This document shows, in pieces, positions 1 through 8,396 of a stretch of 33,899 nt of DNA. How positions within the stretch are numbered: the first letter of the stretch is position 1; each line of letters opens with the position of its first letter. Both the position numbers and the translations under genes were made by a program. Source of the stretch: Dokdonella_A sp966248875 (lineage in GTDB: Bacteria > Pseudomonadota > Gammaproteobacteria > Xanthomonadales > Rhodanobacteraceae); assembly GCA_966248875.1 (NCBI GenBank), contig CBINBI010000033.1, positions 1 to 33,899 of the forward strand. Direction: 5' to 3'. The notes under the pieces were generated by a model. That model did no database searches. It had not been told where the DNA came from and saw nothing but the letters and a program-made list of their open reading frames with translations.

Positions 1-1000
1 AGCTCTGGTCGAAGCCGACGTCCTCGATCAGCTTCATCGTCTTCTCGAAATCGGCCTCCGTCTCGCCGGGAAAGCCGACGATGAAATCCGACGAGATCGA
101 GATGCCGGGGCGCACCGCGCGCAACTTGCGGATCTTCTGCTTGAACTCGAGCGCCGTGTAGCCGCGCTTCATCGCGGCGAGGATGCGGTCCGAGCCGGAC
201 TGCACGGGGAGGTGCAGGAAATTCGCGAGCTTGGGCACGTTGGCGTACGCATCGATCAGCGAGTCGGAGAACTCGAGCGGATGCGAGGTGGTGAACCGGA
301 TGCGGCCGATGCCGTCGATCTCCGCGATGGCATGGATCAGGAGACCGAGATCGGCCATCGATCCGTCGTGCATCGGCCCGCGATACGCGTTGACATTCTG
401 GCCGAGCAGGGTGACTTCGCGCACGCCCTGCTCGGCCAGCGTCGCGATCTCCGCGAGAACGTCGTCGAACGGCCGGCTGATCTCCTCGCCGCGCGTGTAC
501 GGCACGACGCAGAACGAGCAGTACTTCGAGCAGCCTTCCATGATCGACACGAACGCGGTCGGGCCGTCGGCGCGCGGCTCTGGCAGGCGGTCGAATTTCT
601 CGATCTCGGGGAAGGAGACGTCCACCTGCGGTTTGCCGGTTGCGCGTCGCGCCTCGATCATCTCGGGCAGGCGGTGCAGCGTCTGCGGGCCGAACACGAG
701 ATCGACGAACGGCGCGCGCTTGACGATCGCGTCGCCCTCCTGGCTCGCGACACAGCCGCCGACGCCGATCACGACGGCCTGGTTCGCCTGCTTGAGCGCC
801 TTCCAGCGCCCGAGCTGGCTGAAGACTTTCTCCTGCGCCTTCTCGCGGATCGAGCAGGTGTTGATCAGGATGACGTCGGCCTCGGCCTCGTCGTCGGTGA
901 GCGTGAGGCCGTGCGCCGCGCCGAGCACGTCGGCCATCCGGGCCGAGTCGTACTCGTTCATCTGGCACCCGTGCGTCTTGATGTAAAGCTTGCCGGTCAT
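1..1000 (-). CDS. miaB: tRNA-2-methylthio-N6-dimethylallyladenosine synthase MiaB, 3' end cut off by window
   Basis: Radical-SAM methylthiotransferase that adds the 2-methylthio group to i6A37 of tRNAs reading UNN codons; cytoplasmic. The minus strand encodes MTGKLYIKTHGCQMNEYDSA from an ATG at 998-1000. The three N-terminal UPF0004 cysteines lie at C12, C49 and C83. The radical-SAM cluster motif CSKYCSFC gives C157, C161 and C164, followed by VPYTRGEE. The frame stays open to base 1 (about 333 residues), so only the C-terminal end, including the expected TRAM domain, is outside the window. The reading QSGSDRILAAMKRGY further on is also typical of the family. It is divergent from the transglycosylase gene. 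In proteobacteria miaB is commonly followed by phoH/ybeY, which would lie to the left of this window (known context, not seen here). Confidence 0.97.
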   Translation of the reverse strand, partial: MTGKLYIKTHGCQMNEYDSARMADVLGAAHGLTLTDDEAEADVILINTCSIREKAQEKVFSQLGRWKALKQANQAVVIGVGGCVASQEGDAIVKRAPFVDLVFGPQTLHRLPEMIEARRATGKPQVDVSFPEIEKFDRLPEPRADGPTAFVSIMEGCSKYCSFCVVPYTRGEEISRPFDDVLAEIATLAEQGVREVTLLGQNVNAYRGPMHDGSMADLGLLIHAIAEIDGIGRIRFTTSHPLEFSDSLIDAYANVPKLANFLHLPVQSGSDRILAAMKRGYTALEFKQKIRKLRAVRPGISISSDFIVGFPGETEADFEKTMKLIEDVGFDQS

Positions 1001-1139
1001 CGGGGAAAATCCAGTCAGGCCAATAGTTTACGTTTTACGCGCGAGCGCCGCCAGTGGCCGGGCGCCGCGGCTTCGCGCCGGCGCAGGCGCTTGGCATCGT
1101 GATGCAGGTGACGGAAACTCTCGCGCCGGGAAGGGTTCA

Positions 1140-2192
1140 ATGATGTCCATGTCGCGCCGCCAGATCATGCCTGTGCTCACGGTCCTGCTCGGGATCGCGG
1201 GTGCGTTCGCGCTCGCCTCGGGCGCGAAGGCGGGGATTCTCTACCGCTGCGAAGGTCCGAACGGCTCGATCGCCTACACGAACAAGGCCTCGACGTTCTC
1301 CAAGTGCACGGAGCTGTCGCGCTACGCCGACACGCCGGCGAAGCAGGCCGCGCCGAAGCGCGCGGAGGCGAAGGCCGAGCCTTCGGCATCACCCGCGGCG
1401 GGATACGCCAGCCGCGGCAACGGCTGGGAGTATCGCGAGAACGTCCCAGAGAAGCCGGACGTCAAGGCAGCGGAAGCGGGTGTGACCAGCACGGCCATGC
1501 CGCTGCGCGCGACGGAATTCGGCGTCGAAAGCACGGCGACGCTGGTCAAGACGATGCCCGCGCCCACAGCCGGAACGATGGTCGCCAAGGCGGGCAAGCC
1601 GGAGACCGCCCCGGCCAAGCCGATGCCGAAAATTCTGCGCGGGGCCGTCTACCGCGTGCAGCGCGCCGACGGCATCACCGAATACACGAACGTCAAGCCG
1701 TCGTCCGGTGCCCAATTCGCAGTGCTGTTCACGTACATCGCCACCTGCGTCGCCTGCGACGTGCATTCCAAGATCGATTTCGCGCACACCCCGCTCAATC
1801 TCGAAGCGTTCAAGGACGAGGTTGCCGCGGCCGCGGCGAGCTACGGCATCGACACGGCGCTGCTGCGCGCGGTGATCCACGCCGAATCGGCGTTCAATCC
1901 GATGGCCGTGTCGCGCAAGGGTGCGCAGGGCCTGATGCAACTGATGCCAGGGACAGCCAACGAGCTCGGAGTCACCGACGCGTTCGACGTCGCGCAGAAC
2001 ATCGCCGGCGGCGCGAAGTACCTGGCGCGGCTGCTCAAGGATTTCAACGGCAACATCCAGCTTGCGACGGCCGCGTATAACGCCGGCGAGGCCGCAGTCC
2101 AGAAGTATGGCGGCGTGCCGCCGTACGACGAGACGCAGGTGTACGTGCAGCGCGTGGAACAGCTCAGGGATCGGTACCAGAAGGCGCTCTGA
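1140..2192 (+). CDS. Lytic murein transglycosylase (SLT/Slt70-type catalytic domain) with DUF4124-like N-terminal segments
   Basis: Predicted exported peptidoglycan-cleaving enzyme of 350 residues. Two adjacent ATGs (1140, 1143) follow GGGAAGGG. The N-terminus is a signal-like stretch (basic MSRRQ, then a hydrophobic segment ending near ALASGAKA). A DUF4124-like motif (ILYRCEGPNGSIAYTN) follows at about residue 33 and a second related motif (AVYRVQRADGITEYTN) at about residue 168. The C-terminal SLT domain (about residues 222-350) has the catalytic glutamate E249 in HAESAFNP, then GAQGLMQLMPGTA and AAYNAGE, all standard for family 1 lytic transglycosylases. The middle is a low-complexity Ala/Pro/Lys linker. 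The catalytic assignment is secure. The role of the repeated YR..G..YTN segments, perhaps wall or partner binding, is unknown. Confidence 0.93.
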   Translation: MMSMSRRQIMPVLTVLLGIAGAFALASGAKAGILYRCEGPNGSIAYTNKASTFSKCTELSRYADTPAKQAAPKRAEAKAEPSASPAAGYASRGNGWEYRENVPEKPDVKAAEAGVTSTAMPLRATEFGVESTATLVKTMPAPTAGTMVAKAGKPETAPAKPMPKILRGAVYRVQRADGITEYTNVKPSSGAQFAVLFTYIATCVACDVHSKIDFAHTPLNLEAFKDEVAAAAASYGIDTALLRAVIHAESAFNPMAVSRKGAQGLMQLMPGTANELGVTDAFDVAQNIAGGAKYLARLLKDFNGNIQLATAAYNAGEAAVQKYGGVPPYDETQVYVQRVEQLRDRYQKAL

Positions 2193-2306
2193 GCGTCGGG
2201 CGCCGCTCTCTCTTTCCCGGGGCGGGAAACGAAGGCGCGCGCGTTCGGTTAATCTTGGCTCGTGCCTGCGTTGCCGCATCGGCCGGCAGCGCAAAGGGGA
2301 TGCCGC

Positions 2307-2912
2307 TTGGAACACTCGATGAGCACGCTCTCCGCCGGCGTGCTGCTCTTCCTCATCATGGATCCGCTTGGGAACATTCCCCTGTTCCTGAGCCTTCTAC
2401 GCAACGTCGATCCGAAGCGACGCCAGCTCGTGCTCGCGCGCGAGCTGCTCATCGCGCTGGCCGTGTTGTTCGTGTTCCTGTTCGGCGGCCGCTATCTCCT
2501 CGGCCTGCTTCAGCTCAAGCAGGAGTCGGTGAGCATCGCCGGCGGCATCGTGCTGTTCCTGATCGGCGTGCGCATGATCTTTCCGCCGAAGGAAGGCATC
2601 TTCGGCGACGACGCCGTGGGCGAGCCGTTCATCGTGCCGATGGCGGTACCTGGCGTGGCCGGACCTTCTGCCGTCGCGGCGGTGATGCTGCTCGCGAACA
2701 GCTATCCGGGCCGGACGGTCGACTGGAGCCTCGCGCTCATCGTGGCCTGGCTTGCGACCGCGGTCATCCTGCTGTCGTCGACCTATCTTTTCCGCTGCCT
2801 CGGCACGCGGGTGCTGATCGCCGTCGAGCGCCTGATGGGCATGCTGCTGGTCGCGCTTTCGGTGCAGATGTTCCTCGATGGAGTGATGGCCTACGTGAGG
2901 ATGGCGGCCTGA
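2307..2912 (+). CDS. MarC/YhgN family integral membrane protein (UPF0056)
   Basis: Inner-membrane protein of about 201 residues, the usual size for the MarC/YhgN family, whose biochemical function is not established. The diagnostic N-terminal stretch LFLIMDPLGNIPLFLSLL is present, as are the internal GIVLFLIGVRMIFP and VPMAVPGVAGPSAVAAVMLL segments; about six hydrophobic helices are visible. I chose the TTG at 2307 because AGGGGA at 2295-2300 sits six bases before it. The ATG at 2319 would be 18 bases from that site, and the GTG at 2262 has no obvious ribosome-binding site. The gene follows the transglycosylase by 114 bases, and no terminator is apparent between them. Confidence 0.9.
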   Translation: MEHSMSTLSAGVLLFLIMDPLGNIPLFLSLLRNVDPKRRQLVLARELLIALAVLFVFLFGGRYLLGLLQLKQESVSIAGGIVLFLIGVRMIFPPKEGIFGDDAVGEPFIVPMAVPGVAGPSAVAAVMLLANSYPGRTVDWSLALIVAWLATAVILLSSTYLFRCLGTRVLIAVERLMGMLLVALSVQMFLDGVMAYVRMAA

Positions 2913-2997
2913 CGTGCCGGCCGAGCGACCCCGTGACTGCCGCGCGCCGGAAAAAAACATGGCCGGTCGCGCCGTTACAAATCCGTCATCGAGCGCT

Positions 2998-3015
2998 GTT
3001 AAACTAAGGTTAAAC
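2998..3015 (+). promoter_or_regulatory. Tandem GTTAAAC repeat upstream of the TonB receptor gene
   Basis: GTTAAAC occurs at 2998-3004 and again at 3009-3015, an 11-base period (one helical turn), inside the 239-base gap before the receptor gene. The patch is AT-rich against a very GC-rich background. This arrangement fits a DNA-binding site or a promoter core; a TAAACT hexamer at 3000-3005 could serve as a -10. No convincing -35 at ideal spacing was found, so the exact role is inferred. Confidence 0.35.
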
Positions 3016-3087
3016 GCATCGCTCGGGGTGGCTCGACGCGAGGCGGAATCCCGCGTCAGCGGGCACGGATCGGTGTCGACGGCGAAT

Positions 3088-3104
3088 GTTCCGAAATCCG
3101 GAAC
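3088..3104. other. Inverted repeat in the receptor gene leader
   Basis: GTTCCG (3088-3093) and CGGAAC (3099-3104) form a perfect 6-bp inverted repeat around AAATC, 47 bases before the receptor start codon. A shorter hairpin, CCCGC-GTCA-GCGGG, lies at about 3050-3063. Either could be an operator or leader RNA structure. Nothing else in the sequence decides between these. Confidence 0.3.
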
Positions 3105-3151
3105 GTCAGCGCGGCACCTTGCGTTGCGGTTTTTCCTGGAAGGGGTGGGGC

Positions 3152-6100
3152 ATGAACAGACAACTGCGGATGCGGCTGCTGCCGTGGGTGATCGGCACGC
3201 TGTTTGCGGTGTCGACCGCGTTTGCGCAGAACACGTCTTCGTCGTTGAGCGGCCGCGTCCTCGACGCGAACGGTAATCCTGTCGCCGGCGCGACCGTCGA
3301 GATCCTGCACGTGCCGTCCGGCACCTCGCGCACGGTCATCACCGACGCGCAGGGTCGCTACACGGCGCAAGGTCTGCGCGTCGGTGGTCCTTTCGACGTG
3401 AAGGCGTCGGGCGACAACGGCGCCAAGGCCGAGCAGGATGACGTGTACCTTCAGCTTGCCTCGGAAACGAGCCTCACGCTCACGCTCGGCACAGCCGAGG
3501 CGCAGGAGCTGGCCGGCGTCACCGTGACGGCGACCGCCGCGAACGCGGTCTTCCAGCCCGACAACAAGGGTCTCAGCACCAACGTGTCGAGCCGCGAGCT
3601 GCAGGTGCTGCCGAATCCGGGCCGCTCGATCCAGGACATCGCACGCTTGAACCCGCAGGTGAACATCACCAACAAAGGCCGCGGCGAGATCTCGGCGCTC
3701 GGCCAGAACAGCCGCTACAACAACATCACGATCGACGCGGTGCCGACCAACGACTCGTTCGGCCTCGAGCCCAACGGCCTGCCGGCGTTGAATCAGCCGC
3801 TGTCGTTCGATGCGATCGAGGAATACAACATCTCGACCGCGAACTTCGACGTGACCAACAAGCGCGCGGTCGGCGCCAACATCAACATCGTCACCAAGTC
3901 CGGTACCAACGACTTTCACGGCGACGTGTACTACGCCTACACGAACGCCAAGGACCTTACCGGTGACGAGCCCAGCGAATTCGCCGGCTACGACGCCAAG
4001 AAGACCTACGGCGCGACGCTCGGCGGCCCGATCATCAAGGACAAGCTGTTCTTCTTCCTGAGCTATGAGGAATCCAAGACGCTGGCGCCGGGACCGGATT
4101 TCGGCGTCATCGGCTCGGGCCGCGGCAACGAGGTCAACATCACGCAGGACGAGCTCGATCGCATCATCGACATCGCGAACGGCTACGGCATGACGCCGGG
4201 CGATCTCAACGCGTCGAGTGCGAACCAGGACAACAAGCTCTACCTCGCCAAGCTCGACTGGAACATCAGCGACGGCCACCGCGCGAGCTTCCGCTACAAC
4301 CAGACCAAGAGCGAGCAGCCGATCCTCGGCGGTTTCGGCTCGACCAGCCTCTCGCTGTCGAGCTACTGGTACACGCAGGAGCGCGATCTCAAGAGCTACG
4401 TGTTCAACTTCTACGATGACTGGACCGACATCTTCTCGACCGAGAGCTCGTTCTCGTATTCGAAGTACTTCTCGACGCCGACCGTCCTCGCGCAGCAGTC
4501 GCAGGTGCTCGTGCGCCTGGGGCCGGACAACTCTAATACGTCGGTCAACCTCGGCGAAGAGCAGTTCCGCCACTACAACATCCTCGACGTGAAGACCTGG
4601 AACGGCTTCTTCGCCGGCAGCTGGTTCCTTGGCGACCACACCGTCAAGGCCGGCGCGGACTTCCAGCGTGACGAATATTTCAATCTCTTCGGCCGCACGG
4701 AGTTCGGCGCGTACACGTTCAACAGCATCGACGACTTCGCGAGCGGCAACTACGCCAGCTTCAACCTGTATCAGCCGACCAACGGCGACATCAACAGCAT
4801 CGCCGCGCAGTGGCGCCTCGATCAGTGGGGCCTGTTCGTGCAGGACACCTGGCAACTGACGCCGCAGTTCTCGGTGACGTACGGCCTGCGCTGGGACATC
4901 CCCGCGACGCCGGACCGCCCGCTGCTCAACACCGCGTTCCGCGACGCGTTCGGCTATTCGAACCAGGGCACCATCGACGGCAACGGCGTGCTCGAGCCGC
5001 GCTTCTCGTTCAACTACACGTTCGACACCGATCGCATGACGCAGCTGCGCGGCGGCATCGGCGTCAGCGAAGGCGTGACGCCCGGCGTCTGGCTGTCCAA
5101 CCCGTTCACCAACAACGGCATCAGCCTGCAGACCTATTTCGCCAGCAACGGCTGCTGCTTCAACCCGAACCCGTTTACGCAACAGCCGCCGGGCGGGCCC
5201 GCGAGCGCGCAGCAGACCGTCGACACGGTCGATCCGGACTTCAGGCTGCCGACGGTGCTCAAGCTCGCGCTCGGCTTCGACCACGAGCTGCCGTGGTGGG
5301 GCCTGATCGCGACGGCCGAGCTGGCGCACATCGACGTCATCAACGGCGTGCTCTATCAGGGCATCAATCTCGGGCCGGGCAACGGCACGCTGCCGGACGG
5401 TCGCATCAATTACTGGGGCAGCACTGACCCCGGGCTGTGGATCGGCTCCAACGGAAATCCGGTCGGCGCCGGCACGCCGCAGCAGTACTCGACGAACCAG
5501 CGCTTCGGCTCGAATCCGGCCTTCGGCGGCGCGTCCACGCTGCTGACCAACACCGGCAAGGGCGAGGCGAACTACCTGACTTTGCAGCTCTCCAAACCGT
5601 TCTCCGAAACGTGGTTCGGCACGACGTCGCTGACGATCGGGCGTTCAACGGAAGTCAGCCCCGGCACGTCGAGTCAGGCGTCGAGCAACTATTCCTCGCG
5701 CGCCACGTTCAATCCGAACGAGGACATCGCCGCGCGCTCGAACTACGACGTACGCGCGCGCATCCTGTCTACGCTGACCTGGCAGCACCGCTTCTTCGGC
5801 AACTACGCGACCAGCGTGTCCGGCGTCTACAACGGCTACTCGGGCATCCCGTACAGCTGGACATTCGGCAACGACGCCAACGGCGACGGCATCACGCGCA
5901 ACGACCTGTTCTTCGTGCCGATGCCGGGGCAGGTGCAGTTCACGAACACGAACCAGACCGTCATCGACGAGTTCTACCAGTTCATCCACGGCAACGAGTA
6001 TCTGCGCGACCACCAGGGCGGCGTCGTGAAGCGCAACGGCGCGACCTCGCCATGGATCAACCAGATCGATCTCTCGTTCCGCCAGGAGATTCCCGGCTTC

Positions 6101-6376
6101 ATGGAAGGCCACAAGGGCGAGCTGCGCTTCGACATCTTCAATGTCGGCAACCTGCTCAACAAGAAGTGGGGCGACATCTACGACGTGCCGTTCGCGAGCG
6201 CCGGCGGATTCAGCCGCGCGCCTGCCAACTTCGCCGGCGTCGATCCCGCAACGGGGCAGTACATCTACAACCTGCCAGAGCGCAACGGCCACTACGACCC
6301 GCAGGATTTCGTCAAGGAAGACGCGAATGCGCAGTCGCGGTGGTCGATTCTGGTGACGTTGCGGTACACGTTCTGA
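3152..6376 (+). CDS. TonB-dependent receptor, Oar-like, with N-terminal carboxypeptidase-regulatory-like domain
   Basis: Outer-membrane receptor of 1074 residues for TonB-energised uptake of an unknown substrate. The ATG at 3152 follows a GGAAGGGGTGGGG purine run. A signal peptide (MNRQLRMRLLPWVIG.., cleavage after AFA) is followed by a CarboxypepD_reg-like beta-sandwich (about residues 30-105; SGRVLDANGNPVAGATVEIL). A plug domain follows (about 115-250; motifs NPGRSIQDIARLNPQV and GANINIVTKSGTNDFHGD), then a long beta-barrel ending in the terminal aromatic RYTF expected for outer-membrane insertion. This domain order is that of the Oar/OmpA-related receptors common in Xanthomonadales and myxobacteria. 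No transport partner, sigma factor or anti-sigma gene adjoins it, so the substrate cannot be inferred from context. A rho-independent terminator follows at once, so the gene is probably monocistronic. Confidence 0.95.
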   Translation: MNRQLRMRLLPWVIGTLFAVSTAFAQNTSSSLSGRVLDANGNPVAGATVEILHVPSGTSRTVITDAQGRYTAQGLRVGGPFDVKASGDNGAKAEQDDVYLQLASETSLTLTLGTAEAQELAGVTVTATAANAVFQPDNKGLSTNVSSRELQVLPNPGRSIQDIARLNPQVNITNKGRGEISALGQNSRYNNITIDAVPTNDSFGLEPNGLPALNQPLSFDAIEEYNISTANFDVTNKRAVGANINIVTKSGTNDFHGDVYYAYTNAKDLTGDEPSEFAGYDAKKTYGATLGGPIIKDKLFFFLSYEESKTLAPGPDFGVIGSGRGNEVNITQDELDRIIDIANGYGMTPGDLNASSANQDNKLYLAKLDWNISDGHRASFRYNQTKSEQPILGGFGSTSLSLSSYWYTQERDLKSYVFNFYDDWTDIFSTESSFSYSKYFSTPTVLAQQSQVLVRLGPDNSNTSVNLGEEQFRHYNILDVKTWNGFFAGSWFLGDHTVKAGADFQRDEYFNLFGRTEFGAYTFNSIDDFASGNYASFNLYQPTNGDINSIAAQWRLDQWGLFVQDTWQLTPQFSVTYGLRWDIPATPDRPLLNTAFRDAFGYSNQGTIDGNGVLEPRFSFNYTFDTDRMTQLRGGIGVSEGVTPGVWLSNPFTNNGISLQTYFASNGCCFNPNPFTQQPPGGPASAQQTVDTVDPDFRLPTVLKLALGFDHELPWWGLIATAELAHIDVINGVLYQGINLGPGNGTLPDGRINYWGSTDPGLWIGSNGNPVGAGTPQQYSTNQRFGSNPAFGGASTLLTNTGKGEANYLTLQLSKPFSETWFGTTSLTIGRSTEVSPGTSSQASSNYSSRATFNPNEDIAARSNYDVRARILSTLTWQHRFFGNYATSVSGVYNGYSGIPYSWTFGNDANGDGITRNDLFFVPMPGQVQFTNTNQTVIDEFYQFIHGNEYLRDHQGGVVKRNGATSPWINQIDLSFRQEIPGFMEGHKGELRFDIFNVGNLLNKKWGDIYDVPFASAGGFSRAPANFAGVDPATGQYIYNLPERNGHYDPQDFVKEDANAQSRWSILVTLRYTF

Positions 6377-6403
6377 CGGGGTTTTGTTTGGTTTCGAGGT
6401 GTG

Positions 6404-6434
6404 GAAAAAGGCCGCCTTTGTGCCGGCCTTTTTC
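6404..6434 (+). terminator. Rho-independent terminator after the TonB receptor gene
   Basis: GAAAAAGGCCG (6404-6414) pairs perfectly with CGGCCTTTTTC (6424-6434) across a 9-base loop. The 3' arm supplies the U-run, and the structure starts 28 bases after the receptor stop codon. Confidence 0.9.
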
Positions 6435-6492
6435 TTTCACCGTTCTCCTGAAAGGCAGGGTGCGGGTTACTGAAGCGGCTTCGCACTTCGTC

Positions 6493-6845
6493 GTCCCCGC
6501 GGAGGCGGGGACCAAGTGCCTTTGCTTTTGGTTTGTTGCGCTATCGCGAGGGCCGACTCACGTCCTTGTGTTTTTCGTCGGCCCTCCGTGGCCGACGAGT
6601 GACTTCTCTTTGCTTGCCCAAAGAGAAGTCACCAAGAGAAAGGGCACCCTCGCGGCCGCGGTTTGCCGGGCCTCCGTGCCCGGCAAACTTCGCGAGCGGG
6701 CTGCGGAGTTTGCCGACTGTACGTCCTTGTACAGACGGCAAACTCGCCGGCTTCCTGCCGGCGATCGCTGCGCGACATTTCCTTCGCCCGTTCGGTCGCG
6801 GCCGAGAGGGCACCCGGAAAGCAAGAGCGCGGCAGTCCCTGCCGC
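6493..6845. repeat. Intergenic array of stem-loops, probable dispersed repeat element
   Basis: This explains most of the 624-base gap between the receptor and ppnN. In order: GTCCCCGC/GCGGGGAC (6493-6512). GAGGGCCGAC (6548-6557) with GTCGGCCCTC (6577-6586), enclosing CAC-GTCCTT-GTG. CGTCGGCC/GGCCGACG with loop CTCCGT (6576-6597). GACTTCTCTTTG/CAAAGAGAAGTC (6601-6630). GTTTGCCGGGC/GCCCGGCAAAC with loop CTCCGT (6661-6688). GAGTTTGCCG/CGGCAAACTC enclosing CTGTAC-GTCCTT-GTACAG (6706-6745). CGCCGGC/GCCGGCG (6745-6763). CGCGAC/GTCGCG (6771-6800). GCGGCAG/CTGCCGC (6829-6845). Open frames across it are low-complexity and not genes. From memory, similar sequences recur between genes in Xanthomonadales and Burkholderiales and often yield spurious protein annotations; I could not search to confirm this. 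Confidence 0.75.
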
Positions 6846-7000
6846 AGAGGTGGGAAGCGTGAGTAGGGTGAAGCAGAGCAGAGCCGAGGGCTGAGGACAG
6901 AAAGCGGGGGACCCGGTGCCTTGCGCTGCAGGTCATAACGAGCCCGCGCTGCGAACGTCGTACCATTGCCGGCCGAAGCAGAGAAAGGGCCGCATCCGAC

Positions 7001-8386
7001 ATGGACACTCCCGTCAAACCCGCCACCTTCAGCGCGCGCATCGCGCCGGCTGCCGGGCTCGACGTGCTGTCGCGCCACGAGGTGGCGCGGCTGCGCGACG
7101 CAGGGAGCGGCGGCTTGCACGAGCTGCTGCGGCGCTGCGCGCTGGCCGTGCTGACGCAGGGCAGCCAGAACGACGACGCGCGGGCGGTGCTGGAGCGGTA
7201 TCCTGATTTCGACATCCAGATCCTGCAGCAGGATCGTGGCGTCAAGCTCGAGCTCAGCAACGCGCCGGCGGAGGCGTTCGTCGACGGGCGCATCATCCGC
7301 GGCATCAACGAGCTTCTGTTCGCGGTCGTGCGCGACATCGTCTACGTCGCGACGCAGATCGAAGCCGGACGGTTCGATCTCGCGAGCTCGCCCGGCGTCA
7401 CGCACGCGGTGTTCGAGATTCTGCGCAACGCGCGCGTGCTGCGCGCAAACGTCGATCCGAATCTCGTGGTCTGCTGGGGCGGCCATTCGATCTCGCGCGA
7501 GGAGTACGACTACACGAAGAAGGTCGGCTACGAGCTCGGCCTGCGCGCTTACGACATCTGCACGGGCTGCGGCCCGGGCGCCATGAAGGGACCAATGAAG
7601 GGCGCGACGATCGCGCACGCGAAACAGCGGCGCACGAAGAACCGCTACATCGGCATCACCGAGCCCGGCATCATCGCGGCGGAATCGCCGAATGCGATCG
7701 TCAACAATCTCGTCATCATGCCCGACATCGAGAAGCGCCTGGAGGCGTTCGTGCGCGTCGGTCACGCAATCGTCGTGTTTCCCGGCGGGGTCGGTACGGC
7801 CGAGGAGATCCTGTACCTGCTCGGCATCCTGCTGCACCCGGCGAACAGCGGTCTGCCGTTTCCACTGATCTTCACCGGCCCGGCGGAATCGTCCGCCTAC
7901 TTCGAGCAGATCGACCGTTTCCTCCGGCTCACGCTCGGCGACGAGGTGGCCGGGCGTTACCGCATCGTCGTCGGTGATCCGCCTGGCGTCGCACAGCAGG
8001 TGCGCAAGGGCATCGAGCGTGTGCGCGAGCACCGGCTGGACAACAAGGATGCGTTCTTCTTCAACTGGGCGCTGCACATCGAGCAGGAGTTCCAGGCGCC
8101 GTTCCTGCCCACGCACGCCGCCATGGCCGCGCTGAACCTGCACCGCGCACAGGACCCGCACCGGCTCGCGGCGAACCTGCGCCGCGCGTTCTCCGGCATC
8201 GTCGCCGGCAACGTCAAGGAAGACGGCATGCGCGCGATCGAGAAGCACGGGCCGTTCGAGATCGACGGCGACCGCGACGTGATGCAGGCGCTGGACGCGC
8301 TGCTGTCCAGCTTCGTCGTGCAGCAGCGCATGAAGCTGCCGGGCTCGGAGTACGTGCCGTGCTACCGGATCCGCGCGAGCGGGTGA
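7001..8386 (+). CDS. ppnN: Nucleotide 5'-monophosphate nucleosidase PpnN (LOG family, YgdH type)
   Basis: Cytoplasmic enzyme of 461 residues (E. coli PpnN is 454) that splits purine and pyrimidine nucleoside monophosphates into base and ribose 5-phosphate; in E. coli it is controlled by (p)ppGpp. The three-part architecture is complete: an N-terminal PpnN-specific domain; a central LOG Rossmann domain with CWGGHSISREEYDYTKKVG, CTGCGPGAMKGPMKGA and PGGVGTAEE (about residues 258-266); and the C-terminal DUF3412-type region ending in SEYVPCYRI. The C-terminal domain separates it from short LOG cytokinin-type proteins. The start is the ATG at 7001 with AGAGAAAGGG upstream, though the spacing is long. 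The gene stands alone after the hairpin array and converges on the RND adaptor gene. Confidence 0.93.
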   Translation: MDTPVKPATFSARIAPAAGLDVLSRHEVARLRDAGSGGLHELLRRCALAVLTQGSQNDDARAVLERYPDFDIQILQQDRGVKLELSNAPAEAFVDGRIIRGINELLFAVVRDIVYVATQIEAGRFDLASSPGVTHAVFEILRNARVLRANVDPNLVVCWGGHSISREEYDYTKKVGYELGLRAYDICTGCGPGAMKGPMKGATIAHAKQRRTKNRYIGITEPGIIAAESPNAIVNNLVIMPDIEKRLEAFVRVGHAIVVFPGGVGTAEEILYLLGILLHPANSGLPFPLIFTGPAESSAYFEQIDRFLRLTLGDEVAGRYRIVVGDPPGVAQQVRKGIERVREHRLDNKDAFFFNWALHIEQEFQAPFLPTHAAMAALNLHRAQDPHRLAANLRRAFSGIVAGNVKEDGMRAIEKHGPFEIDGDRDVMQALDALLSSFVVQQRMKLPGSEYVPCYRIRASG

Positions 8387-8396
8387 CGCGTCAAAT

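Noticed and set aside
3056..5329. A 757-codon open frame on the minus strand opposite the TonB receptor
   Set aside because: Same antisense composition bias. No motif, no plausible start, and fully covered by the receptor gene.
6493..6845. CRISPR array
   Set aside because: The repeats are inverted hairpins of differing stem sequence with shared loops. There are no regular direct repeats with unique spacers and no cas genes.
6533..7338. Several open frames of 70-270 codons on both strands over the hairpin array
   Set aside because: They read through perfect inverted repeats, are low-complexity, lack ribosome-binding sites and resemble spurious annotations over this kind of repeat.
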